A stretch of 25,412 nucleotides of DNA from a virus. The stretch spans positions 1-25,412 of IMG/VR virus record IMGVR_UViG_3300030103_001836; one strand, 5' to 3'. Below the pieces are notes generated by a model, which worked only from the letters and a program-made list of their open reading frames with translations, was not told the origin of the DNA and ran no database searches. Shown one piece after another: positions 12,617-19,510 of this stretch. Both the position numbers and the translations under genes were made by a program. Numbering within the stretch: position 1 is the first letter of the stretch; every line of letters starts with the position of its first letter.

Positions 12617-12978
12617 ACAAAGACGATAAAATCGCTGAAGCAAGCGCAGGGGAGCTAGATCTAGCTCTAGATCAAGCTAAGCTATATATAGCTTCTTATA
12701 TAGCTAATGAAAGAGTTATAGATAATACTAGAGCTATAACTAGCCTGCTCACCAAGCAACGCAAAAGCAGTAACTATGCTTATAATCGTGCAATTCAAAG
12801 AAAAGAAATAGACGAACACAGCTGGCGGTTAGACCGTATACTCAAAAAGCTCAGACAGACATATTCCGCAGATAATTACAAAGAAGTATTACGAGCTACA
12901 GCTGGTTGCAGTAGGCAAGAGAGATGGCTGTTTATTAGAAAGATGGAGCGTGTTTTTGGATATAGCCAGCATAGATGA
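12613..12978 (+). CDS. Hypothetical helical protein carrying a palindrome cluster
   Basis: 121 residues from a TTG at 12613 that overlaps the previous stop (TTGA); no in-frame ATG lies near this end, so the TTG start is moderately sure. The protein is charged and mostly helical (residues 1-110), with a basic middle (LTKQRKSSNYAYNRAIQRKE). No known motif was recognised. The DNA encoding residues about 14-43 contains three perfect inverted repeats, so sequence here may serve a DNA function as well as coding. The 3' end overlaps the DUF6362 gene by 23 bases. Confidence 0.62.
   Translation: MNKDDKIAEASAGELDLALDQAKLYIASYIANERVIDNTRAITSLLTKQRKSSNYAYNRAIQRKEIDEHSWRLDRILKKLRQTYSADNYKEVLRATAGCSRQERWLFIRKMERVFGYSQHR
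12652..12741. repeat. Cluster of perfect palindromes, candidate origin
   Basis: Three perfect inverted repeats lie within 90 bases of coding sequence: GAGCTAGATCTAGCTC (12652-12667), AAGCTATATATAGCTT (12679-12694), and AGTTATAG...CTATAACT (12714-12721 with 12734-12741). All share AGCTA/TATAG words and the segment is AT-rich. This suggests an origin, a protein-binding array or a packaging signal; none is proven. Confidence 0.5.
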
Positions 12979-13339
12979 GCTGTTTAAAGAAGCAGCTGAG
13001 ACAGAGCGCCGTTTACCGCCAGCTGTACGCCGTGCTAAAATGGCTACATGGGTAGACTATCCGCTCGATTGGCATGGCTATGGTTGGACACAACAAGGCG
13101 AGACAATACTCAAGCCTACTAGCCAACAAATAGATAGATTTGATTATGCGCTTGAGCTGGGTTGTCGTATGGGTCAGGACGATAGAAAGCTAGTGTGGGC
13201 TGTATGCCATAGTGCTGCATTTAAAAGCCGTGGAGCTGCATGGACTAAGTTAGCCAAAATATTAGGGCTGAATGACCCTAGACGCGTTAAACAGGCTTAT
13301 AAAGACGCATTGTATCGGTTATATTATCAATTAAATTGA
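12956..13339 (+). CDS. DUF6362-family protein
   Basis: From TTG 12956, chosen because GGAG at 12945-12948 has a seven-base spacing (a GTG at 12950 is too close), 127 residues. The sequence ERRLPPAVRRAKMATWVDYP, a middle IDRFDYALELGCRMGQDDRKLVWAVC, and SRGAAWTKLAKILGLNDPRRVKQAYKDALYRL agree with my recollection of DUF6362, a phage family with an HTH-like C-terminal half. Such proteins often lie just before terminase genes and may be transcription factors for late genes (inference). It is the last gene before the strong terminator at 13457. Confidence 0.75.
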   Translation: MDIASIDELFKEAAETERRLPPAVRRAKMATWVDYPLDWHGYGWTQQGETILKPTSQQIDRFDYALELGCRMGQDDRKLVWAVCHSAAFKSRGAAWTKLAKILGLNDPRRVKQAYKDALYRLYYQLN

Positions 13340-13456
13340 TTTTTTTTGCATTAAGGGTTGGCGAATGCCGTCAGTTGGTGTAGGATTTTTCTAAGATAAG
13401 GCATATAGTGTTTTACGCGCATTTGTCCTTCCATCTTTGTTAGGTAATGATAACTC

Positions 13457-13493
13457 ACCAGCTATATTTGAAACAGATATAGCTGGTTTTTTT
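13457..13493 (+). terminator. Strong terminator between early and late genes
   Basis: A perfect 11-bp stem ACCAGCTATAT / ATATAGCTGGT with a 9-base loop is followed by a run of T ending at 13493. It closes the early rightward operon. Late transcription must start beyond it or be antiterminated. Confidence 0.88.
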
Positions 13494-13505
13494 ATGGAAA
13501 TTATC

Positions 13506-13646
13506 ATGTTTAAAAAACTATTACAGACATTCTTGCCATTTTGGTTCGGGACAAAAACACCAAGTCTTATAGAGACAGTCACTTTTCCAGCTAAATATGA
13601 CGCGCCAAAGAAACGCGGTAGACCTAAAAAGGCAGCTAATGGCTAA
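13506..13646 (+). CDS. AT-hook-like small protein (46 aa)
   Basis: ATG at 13506 has GGAA at 13496-13499 upstream; another in-frame ATG at 13494 abuts the terminator T-run. The 46-residue product has a hydrophobic N-terminal helix (FKKLLQTFLPFWFG) and a basic tail KKRGRPKKA that matches the AT-hook core (RGRP) which binds the minor groove of AT-rich DNA. It overlaps the terminase small subunit gene by 8 bases. It may help terminase DNA recognition, but that is speculative. Confidence 0.55.
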   Translation: MFKKLLQTFLPFWFGTKTPSLIETVTFPAKYDAPKKRGRPKKAANG

Positions 13647-14043
13647 ACGTATTACAAAAACAATGATGCAAGATATCGCTAACCGGCTAGCTGTAGGCGA
13701 GACATTGGTACAGATATGCAAGGACCCAGACATGCCAGCTTATCGGACTATCACGACAGCTGTTAATCGTGATGAGGAGCTGTATGAGATATATAGGCGA
13801 GGTCGTGTTATGCAAGCTGAATATTACAGTGACCATATTGTTGACCTGGCTACTGAGGAGCTTCCGCCATCGCTTGATGCAAAGGTATTGAATGCTGAGA
13901 TGCAGCGCAGGAAGTTGGAGATTGAAACATTGAAGTGGACGTTTGCACGTAACCAACCGTTCGGTATTCGTGACAAGAAAGAAGAAGCAGTCAATCACGG
14001 TAACATCACTATTAGCTGGGAAGGTCAGGTCCATGCTAACTAG
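13639..14043 (+). CDS. terS: Terminase small subunit
   Basis: 134 residues from ATG 13639 with AAAGG upstream. The N-terminal half is a helix-turn-helix type region: MMQDIANRLAVGETLVQICK, DPDMPAYRTITTAVNRDEEL, YEIYRRGRVMQAEYYSDHIVD. The C-terminal MQRRKLEIETLKWTFARNQP then FGIRDK is typical of small terminases of the HTH group, where RRKLEIETLKW precedes the P-x-x-YG/FG ending. It should recognise the packaging site and recruit the large subunit encoded about 0.7 kb downstream. Confidence 0.82.
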   Translation: MAKRITKTMMQDIANRLAVGETLVQICKDPDMPAYRTITTAVNRDEELYEIYRRGRVMQAEYYSDHIVDLATEELPPSLDAKVLNAEMQRRKLEIETLKWTFARNQPFGIRDKKEEAVNHGNITISWEGQVHAN

Positions 14044-14058
14044 GAAAGCGAGATTGTA

Positions 14059-14208
14059 ATGGCACTCACATCAAGACAAAAAAGCACGTTGAAAAAACAT
14101 AGCAAACATCACACTCAAAAGCATATGAATGCAATGAAAGCCGATATGTCAAAAGGTTTAAGTTTTTTAGCTGCACATAAAAAAGCTATGAAAAAGGTAG
14201 GTAAGTAA
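14059..14208 (+). CDS. Small basic phage protein (49 aa)
   Basis: ATG 14059, 49 residues, strongly basic with histidine clusters: ALTSRQKSTLKKHSKHHTQK then HMNAMKADMSKGLSFLAAHK and KAMKKVGK. The pattern K-KHSKHHTxKHM and the HKKAMKKVGK ending are familiar from small proteins of marine podoviruses located between terminase genes. Function unknown. The TAA overlaps the next ATG (TAATG), showing coupling. Confidence 0.75.
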   Translation: MALTSRQKSTLKKHSKHHTQKHMNAMKADMSKGLSFLAAHKKAMKKVGK

Positions 14209-14330
14209 TGCCAGGTAAAAAGTATAGCAAGAAGCAAATGGCTATGGCTGCATTAGCTGAGCCACGCAATAAAATTACTGGAGCAGACTTGAAGAAGCTG
14301 CGAGACAAGAAGAAGAATAGCAAGGGATAG
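14208..14330 (+). CDS. Small basic phage protein (40 aa)
   Basis: ATG 14208 overlaps the previous stop. The 40-residue product MPGKKYSKKQMAMAALAEPR plus NKITGADLKKLRDKKKNS is a recognisable marine podovirus peptide type (PGKKYSKKQMAIA...RNKITGADF). Very basic, no membrane segment. Unknown function; a DNA-associated virion component is possible. Confidence 0.75.
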   Translation: MPGKKYSKKQMAMAALAEPRNKITGADLKKLRDKKKNSKG

Positions 14331-14564
14331 ATATATATAAAACGTCCTGCCTGTTGCCTAGCTACGCGCGTGAGTCATACCCGGCGAGCGCTAGATTTTT
14401 AGTCTAGCAGTCGTTTGTTCTGCAACCTAGACCCTGCCTTGTTTTTTATGCTGCAATAATATTGTTGTGTTCGTTTTGTGTTCGTTTTTGTTGCTGCGAT
14501 TTACCTGACAGGCACCCCTACCACCCCCAGAAAGTGGGCGCCGATCCTATACGTATATTATACC
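14331..14564. other. Non-coding region before the large terminase block
   Basis: This 234-base gap contains a long-range GTTGC/GCAAC pair (14353-14357 with 14422-14426), a hairpin GCTAGA-TTTTTAG-TCTAGC (14390-14408) and a third GTGTTC pair (14467-14483). A promoter-like AT-rich TATACGTATATTATA lies near 14550. It could hold the late promoter or the packaging signal. No gene was found. Confidence 0.5.
14467..14483 (+). repeat. Third paired GTGTTC repeat
   Basis: Two GTGTTC units start at 14467 and 14478, 11 bases apart with GTTTT between, exactly like the pair at 5975-5991 and in the same orientation. With the following GTTTT/ATTTT the two 22-base stretches differ at one position. It lies about 8.5 kb from attP. 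Confidence 0.6.
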
Positions 14565-14759
14565 ATGCCAACAGTCTCTAACACTCGCACACTGCGTTAC
14601 ATTCCACACAGCGCAATCGAACAATACCAGCGAACAGGCTGGATAGCGTTGCATCGCATGCATGGTCATCACGGCGAGTATTCGACATTGATGGAAAAGA
14701 AAAATGAACATAGTAATACCGTACCACCCCAGGGCGTTACAGGCAGAATTACATCGTAG
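14565..14759 (+). CDS. Small conserved phage protein upstream of terminase
   Basis: ATG 14565 gives 64 residues (a GTG further upstream would lie inside the GTGTTC repeat). The core YIPHSAIEQYQRTGWIALHR followed by MHGHHGEYSTLMEKK recurs as a short protein immediately before large terminases in phages of alphaproteobacteria (recognised pattern: GW......HHG.YS.LM). It overlaps the terminase start by 56 bases in another frame. No Shine-Dalgarno is clear. Function unknown. Confidence 0.65.
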   Translation: MPTVSNTRTLRYIPHSAIEQYQRTGWIALHRMHGHHGEYSTLMEKKNEHSNTVPPQGVTGRITS

Positions 14760-15978
14760 TTTAGACGAGCATAGATGGGGCGTGATTGTATGCCATAGAC
14801 GTATGGGTAAGACAGTCATGGCGATCAATCATTTACTGCGTGCAGCGATTATGTGCGCTAACAAGAACCCTAGATACGCGTATTTAGCGCCTACATATCG
14901 CCAGGCAAAAGCAGTTGCATGGGATTATCTCAAGCAGTTTGCTGGTGGTATACCAGAAGTAAAGTTTCATGAGACTGAGCTGCGCTGTGATTTGCCTAAT
15001 GGGGCTAGGATAAATTTACTAGGGGCTGAGAACCCGGATAGTTTGAGAGGGATTTATTTAGACGGCTGCTTTATGGATGAAGTAGCTGACATGCCTGAGA
15101 GTGTATTTCCAGAAGTGATAAGACCGGCGCTATCTGATAGAAAGGGTTGGTGTTTTTTCGTAGGAACACCAAAGGGGCAGAATGCATTTTATGAGATGTA
15201 TGAGCAGGCTGTTATTAGCAGTGATTGGTATACGGCGGTACATCGAGCCAGTGAGACTGATATATTAGATGGCGGTGAGTTAGCTAGCGCTATGGAGACC
15301 ATGACAGCTGACCAGTATGCGCAGGAATATGAGTGCAGCTGGGTTGCTAATGTGCCAGGTGCTATTTTTGGTAAGGAGTGTCATGCGGCATTAGAAGAGG
15401 GGCGCATAGGCAGGGTTCCGTATGATAGAGGGTATAAGGTCGATACATTTTGGGACCTTGGTGTTGGCGATAGCACAGCTATTTGGTTTGTGCAAAGTAT
15501 CGGCAGGGCAGTGCATGTCATTGATTGTTATGAGTCCAGAGGTGAAGGGCTGCCGCATTATTGTAAGATACTTAATGCAAAAGAATATTTATATGGGGTG
15601 CATTACGCGCCACACGATATTGAAGTCAGAGAACTAGGCACTGGCAAAAGTAGGCGAGAAATAGCCTGGGATTTAGGATTGAATTTTAGGGTAGTACCAA
15701 AGCTGCCATTAGAGGACGGAATACATGCTGCGCAAATGGTTTTTGGTCGTTGTTGGTTTGATGCAGAAAAATGCAAATCGGGTTTGGACGCGTTGCGTCA
15801 ATATCATCGAGGGTATAACGAAAAAAATAGAGCCTTTCGTAATACGCCTGTACACGATTGGTCAAGCCACTTTGCAGATGCTTTTCGATATATGTCGATT
15901 GGATTACGAGAAACTAGGGCGCTGGGTAAACCGCCGCAAGCGCTAGCGGATATGGATTATAATCCATTTGCAGCATGA
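14704..15978 (+). CDS. terL: Terminase large subunit
   Basis: 424 residues; the packaging motor and nuclease. Walker A is HRRMGKT (31-37), Walker B IYLDGCFMDE with D125-E126, and the coupling motif is GTPKGQN (154-160). The nuclease domain shows D251 in FWDLGVGDSTA, D305 in YAPHDIE and D392 in HFADAFRY, the usual three acidic positions of the RNase H-like fold. No frame disruption. The stop overlaps the acetyltransferase start (ATGA). Confidence 0.95.
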   Translation: MNIVIPYHPRALQAELHRSLDEHRWGVIVCHRRMGKTVMAINHLLRAAIMCANKNPRYAYLAPTYRQAKAVAWDYLKQFAGGIPEVKFHETELRCDLPNGARINLLGAENPDSLRGIYLDGCFMDEVADMPESVFPEVIRPALSDRKGWCFFVGTPKGQNAFYEMYEQAVISSDWYTAVHRASETDILDGGELASAMETMTADQYAQEYECSWVANVPGAIFGKECHAALEEGRIGRVPYDRGYKVDTFWDLGVGDSTAIWFVQSIGRAVHVIDCYESRGEGLPHYCKILNAKEYLYGVHYAPHDIEVRELGTGKSRREIAWDLGLNFRVVPKLPLEDGIHAAQMVFGRCWFDAEKCKSGLDALRQYHRGYNEKNRAFRNTPVHDWSSHFADAFRYMSIGLRETRALGKPPQALADMDYNPFAA

Positions 15979-16439
15979 TTGAATTGCGCATAGCAGACCA
16001 TAGCGACATTGATGCTATTTTGGAAATAATCGAAGAAGGTAACCAAGAATCACGGTTTGCCGGTGAGTATGATAGCTGGACAGCACGACATTATCTAAAG
16101 CATTTTTTAGACATACCGGACGCTGATATTTGCCTTGCTGAGCTAGATGGTGAGCTGCTAGGCGGTGTAATGATGTGTGCCAGCTGGGAATGGTGCAAGC
16201 AGCCGCTAGGGTATGTGGTTAAGTTTTGGGTACGTAAAGCAGGCAGGCGTACCCAGGCAGCACGTTTTTTGATGAAATTTATAGATGATTTTGCAGCAGA
16301 ATATAAGTGCAGCGCTGTGTATGCGACAGCAACAGCGGAGCTAGATGCACGCGAACAAAAATTATTTGAGAATCTGTTTCATAAAAATGGATTTGCAGAT
16401 GTCGGGGCAACATTAAAAAAAGGGTATAGTCATGGGTAA
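15975..16439 (+). CDS. GNAT-family N-acetyltransferase
   Basis: 154 residues, coupled to terminase by ATGA. GNAT features: N-terminal IRIADHSD-like strand (LRIADHSDIDAILEIIEEGN), core strand ICLAELDGELLGGVMM, then YVVKFWVRKAGRRTQAARFL in the place of the acetyl-CoA-binding V-x-x-x-x-R-x-x-G segment, and a C-terminal strand ending FHKNGFADVG. The canonical Q/R-x-x-G-x-G/A loop is degenerate here (RKAGRRTQAA). GNAT genes at this place between terminase and portal are common in marine podoviruses; the substrate is unknown. Confidence 0.82.
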   Translation: MIELRIADHSDIDAILEIIEEGNQESRFAGEYDSWTARHYLKHFLDIPDADICLAELDGELLGGVMMCASWEWCKQPLGYVVKFWVRKAGRRTQAARFLMKFIDDFAAEYKCSAVYATATAELDAREQKLFENLFHKNGFADVGATLKKGYSHG

Positions 16440-16653
16440 GTTTAATCCACCATCACCGCCGCCACCGCCGCCACCTCCACCTCCGGCACCACCAATACAG
16501 CCGGCATCGACTAAGGCAACTGAATTTACACGCACGCAGCAGGCACAGAAAAAAGGTCAGGCAGCTGCTGTGGTTACTGGTGGACAAGGTTTATTAACAG
16601 AAGCGCCAACACAAAAGCCTCGTTTACTTGGGCAGAATAAGATGAAAAGCTAA
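16432..16653 (+). CDS. Proline-rich small phage protein
   Basis: 73 residues. Residues 7-21 are almost pure proline after a serine (ten consecutive prolines), then a polar linker and the conserved-looking GGQGLLTEAPTQKPRLLGQN. Short proteins with an N-terminal proline tract and an LLG ending lie between terminase and portal in many podoviruses. The proline run should stall ribosomes without EF-P. It may be a minor virion or connector-associated protein. Overlaps the acetyltransferase by 8 bases and the portal start by 1 base. Confidence 0.75.
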   Translation: MGKFNPPSPPPPPPPPPPAPPIQPASTKATEFTRTQQAQKKGQAAAVVTGGQGLLTEAPTQKPRLLGQNKMKS

Positions 16654-18305
16654 TGGCAGAGACAGATAAACGCGCTGCTGCATTGATGAAACGATTTGCA
16701 TCACTGCAAAACCAGCGTCAAAATTGGGAATCACACTGGCAAGAAGTAGCCGACTATATCGTGCCGCGTAAGGCGGACATAACCAAAAAGCGCACATCCG
16801 GTGATAAACGTACCGAATTGATATTTGATGGCACGGCTATACATGCAGCCGAACTCATGGCATCGAGCCTGCATGGTATGCTAACCAATGCAAGCACGCC
16901 TTGGTTTGCTTTACGTTTTGGTGATGATAATTTTGAAACAGACGATATGGCAAAGGAATGGCTGCTAAGCGTAACAGATGTAATGTACCAAGAGCTGCAC
17001 CGCTCGAACCTACACGAAGCAATCCATGAGCTATATAGTGACTTGGTGACATTTGGCACCGCTGTTATGTTCATCGACAAGGATGAGAATGACACGCTGC
17101 GTTTTTCTACCCGGCATATTGCAGAATGCTACTTAGCAGAGGATGAGTTTGGCAGGGTTGATACGGTTTATCGTGAATTTCGTATGTCAGCACGCGCCGC
17201 TGTGCGACAGTTTGGGGAAGAGAACGTCAGCAAGCGCATTGCCAAGACAGCAGAACAAAACCCTTATGACCATGTAAAAATTCTGCATCTAGTAACGCCG
17301 CGCACAGAGCGTATTGTAGAGCGCCTGGATGCCATCAATAAGCCTATAGCAAGTATTTATATCGACCCGGAAGACAAAATCATCTTATCGGAGTCTGGGT
17401 TTGATGAAATGCCGTATGTGGTGCCGCGTTTTCTTAAAGCAAGTTTTGAGCATGGCTATGGGCGCAGCCCGGCAATGACGGCGCTAGCAGATACCAAAAT
17501 GCTTAATAAGATGTCTGAGACAGTGATACGTGCAGCACAGCTGCAAATCCATCCGCCGCTCATGGTCCCAGATGATGGCTTCATAAGTCCAGTGCGTACT
17601 ATACCAGGCGGTCTCAATTTTTACCGGGCTGGCACTAGAGACAGAATAGAACCGCTGAATATCGGCAGTAATAATCCGCTGGGTAACGACATGCTGGAGC
17701 AGCGCCGGACACAGATACGTGCAGCATTCTATGTAGACCAGCTGATACTAGGCAATGCACCTGGCATGACCGCCACTGAAGTCATTCAACGGACAGAAGA
17801 AAAGATGCGCCTGCTAGCGCCAGCGGTAGGCAGACTGCAAGCAGAGCTGCTCAGTCCATTGATAGACCGGGTTTATAATATATTGGCACGTAAAAAAGCA
17901 TATGCACCGGCACCAGAGTTTATGCAGAATAATCAAATAGACATCGAATATGTTAGCCCACTGGCAAAAGCGCAGCGGTCTGGCGATGTACAGTCTGCTA
18001 TGCAGTTATTTCAGTTCCTTGCACCGCTTATGCAGATTGATCCAAGTGTGGTTGATTATATCGATCTGGATGGGCTGGCATCGCATATTATTAAGGTCAC
18101 TAACGTGCCGGCTACGGTAGTTAGAGGTCAAAACGAAGTTGCGCAGTTGAGAGCGCAGCGACAGCAACAAATGCAACAGCAACAGCAAATGGAGCAACAA
18201 GCAATGGCAGCTGAAGCAGCTGGTAGTGCGGCACCAGCTCTTAGGGCTGTCGAGGATACATCACCAGAAACACAAGCCGCGTTAACTCAGGCATTAGGTT
18301 TATGA
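16653..18305 (+). CDS. Portal protein (head-tail connector)
   Basis: 550 residues, normal for the podovirus 'head-to-tail connecting protein' family. N-terminal RFASLQNQRQNWESHWQEVADYIVPRKAD and LMASSLHGMLTNASTPWFALRF are diagnostic. Later signature segments are YGRSPAMTALADTKMLNKM (about 268-287) and ERRTQIRAAFY-like (RRTQIRAAFYVDQL). The glutamine-rich C-terminus (QRQQQMQQQQQMEQQ, about 505-520) is low-complexity. Twelve copies should form the ring through which DNA enters. Confidence 0.95.
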   Translation: MAETDKRAAALMKRFASLQNQRQNWESHWQEVADYIVPRKADITKKRTSGDKRTELIFDGTAIHAAELMASSLHGMLTNASTPWFALRFGDDNFETDDMAKEWLLSVTDVMYQELHRSNLHEAIHELYSDLVTFGTAVMFIDKDENDTLRFSTRHIAECYLAEDEFGRVDTVYREFRMSARAAVRQFGEENVSKRIAKTAEQNPYDHVKILHLVTPRTERIVERLDAINKPIASIYIDPEDKIILSESGFDEMPYVVPRFLKASFEHGYGRSPAMTALADTKMLNKMSETVIRAAQLQIHPPLMVPDDGFISPVRTIPGGLNFYRAGTRDRIEPLNIGSNNPLGNDMLEQRRTQIRAAFYVDQLILGNAPGMTATEVIQRTEEKMRLLAPAVGRLQAELLSPLIDRVYNILARKKAYAPAPEFMQNNQIDIEYVSPLAKAQRSGDVQSAMQLFQFLAPLMQIDPSVVDYIDLDGLASHIIKVTNVPATVVRGQNEVAQLRAQRQQQMQQQQQMEQQAMAAEAAGSAAPALRAVEDTSPETQAALTQALGL

Positions 18306-18535
18306 CACCAGAAGAACTGAAAACAGCATATCAACAAACATTTTCGAACAAACAAGGAGACATTGTTTTAAACGACTTAGCACAACGCTGTCATTTTTTC
18401 ACAACTACGTGGAGTGAGAAAACAGACGAGCTAGCCTACAAAGAGGGTCAGCGCAGCGTACTTTTATTTATTAACAATATGGTGAAGGACGTACCGGCAC
18501 CAGAACAACAAATAGCAACAACAGAAGAGGAATAA
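18302..18535 (+). CDS. Bbp19-like small phage protein
   Basis: 77 residues, overlapping the portal stop (ATGA). The pattern TFSNKQGDIVLNDLAQRCHF, then AYKEGQRSVLLFINN matches the short Bbp19-type family: F-x-x-x-x-G-x-x-VL-x-DL, followed by Y-x-EG-x-R. The family lies between portal and scaffold genes in podoviruses. The role is not known. It is followed 3 bases later by the scaffold gene. Confidence 0.8.
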   Translation: MTPEELKTAYQQTFSNKQGDIVLNDLAQRCHFFTTTWSEKTDELAYKEGQRSVLLFINNMVKDVPAPEQQIATTEEE

Positions 18536-18538
18536 ATT

Positions 18539-19369
18539 ATGTCTGAAGATCAGGTAGCGGAAGCTCCGGTAGATGCCGGGCAGGCACCGTCTGAAGCGGT
18601 AACAGCATTTAATTTCAGAGACCACATCGATGAATCAATAAGAGATGACCCAAGCCTAGCCACATATAAAGATTTAAATGGCATGGCAAAGTCACTCATT
18701 AATGCGCAAAAAATGATAGGCGCAGATAAAATTTCAATACCAGGTGCGCATAGTACCGATGAGGAAAAAGAACAAGTTTACATTAAGCTAGGTAGACCAG
18801 ACGATGCTGCTGGCTATGAGCTGCAAACCAACGATATTATGCAAGAAACTGATATTGAATGGTTGCAAGATGTAGCACTAGAGATTGGATTAAATAAAAC
18901 ACAAGCAACAACGCTGCTCGATAAATATACGGATTTAATTTCTACTGTAAATGAAACAAGCCAAGAAGATTTGCAAGCGCTAAGCACACAGCGATTTGCA
19001 GATTTATCTAAAGAGCTAGGCGGCGATAATGTTGCAACGGAAAAGCTAACAGCAGCAGATGAGGTGGTGAATCAGTTTGCTGGTGAAACAGCAGAAGATG
19101 TAAAAGACATTGTGTTGCAAGATGGCACAGTATTAGGTGACCATCCATTATTCTGTAAGATGATGATCAACACAGCGGATTTTCTAGCAGAAAAACTAGG
19201 TGAGGATAAGTTTACTGGGCGTGATAATGAAATCGGTATGAACATACAAGACATACACGATGAGATTTCAAAACGTACTGCGCCTGGCATGCCGTATTGG
19301 GAAAAACATCACCCAGACCATAATCGAGAAATACAACGCGTTTTAGAGTTGCGTGGTATGATCGAATAG
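18539..19369 (+). CDS. Capsid scaffold protein
   Basis: 276 residues, acidic and helical, between portal and capsid as in T7-like phages. N-terminal disordered acidic/Ala region (SEDQVAEAPVDAGQAPSEAV), then SLATYKDLNGMAKSLINAQKMIG and YIKLGRPDDAAGYEL, which is the typical scaffold-family segment (KLGRPEx..GYEL). The C-terminus ends HHPDHNREIQRVLEL. It should guide procapsid assembly and then leave or be degraded. No protease domain is seen. Confidence 0.85.
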   Translation: MSEDQVAEAPVDAGQAPSEAVTAFNFRDHIDESIRDDPSLATYKDLNGMAKSLINAQKMIGADKISIPGAHSTDEEKEQVYIKLGRPDDAAGYELQTNDIMQETDIEWLQDVALEIGLNKTQATTLLDKYTDLISTVNETSQEDLQALSTQRFADLSKELGGDNVATEKLTAADEVVNQFAGETAEDVKDIVLQDGTVLGDHPLFCKMMINTADFLAEKLGEDKFTGRDNEIGMNIQDIHDEISKRTAPGMPYWEKHHPDHNREIQRVLELRGMIE

Positions 19370-19446
19370 AATCTGTGGATAAGCATATTGCCCCACAGCG
19401 CACGCATTTGAGTAATGCCGATTAGCTGACGTAATCAGCAGCATGG

Positions 19447-19463
19447 TCTTGTTTTTAACAAGA
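19447..19463. other. Hairpin in the scaffold-capsid gap
   Basis: TCTTGTT-TTT-AACAAGA is a perfect 7-bp inverted repeat with a three-base loop, 48 bases before the capsid ATG. There is no T-run after it, so it is not an intrinsic terminator. It could be an RNA processing site, or stabilise the 5' end of the abundant capsid mRNA. The gap 19370-19510 has no other clear signal. Confidence 0.45.
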
Positions 19464-19510
19464 TAGCCAAGCGCAACACAATAATCTTAAACTTAAATAA
19501 GGAGAACGTG

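Noticed and set aside
13391-13582. Leftward ORF across the early/late boundary
   Set aside because: It spans a strong terminator hairpin and part of the AT-hook gene, and has no ribosome site or recognisable product.
14353-14426. A tRNA-Lys-like gene around the hairpin with loop TTTTTAG
   Set aside because: The anticodon-like stem is good, but neither a D-arm nor a T-arm can be formed (GTTTG does not pair with ACCTA) and there is no acceptor stem.
19447-19463. Intrinsic terminator before the capsid gene
   Set aside because: The hairpin is AT-rich with no T-run after the stem; recorded only as a hairpin.
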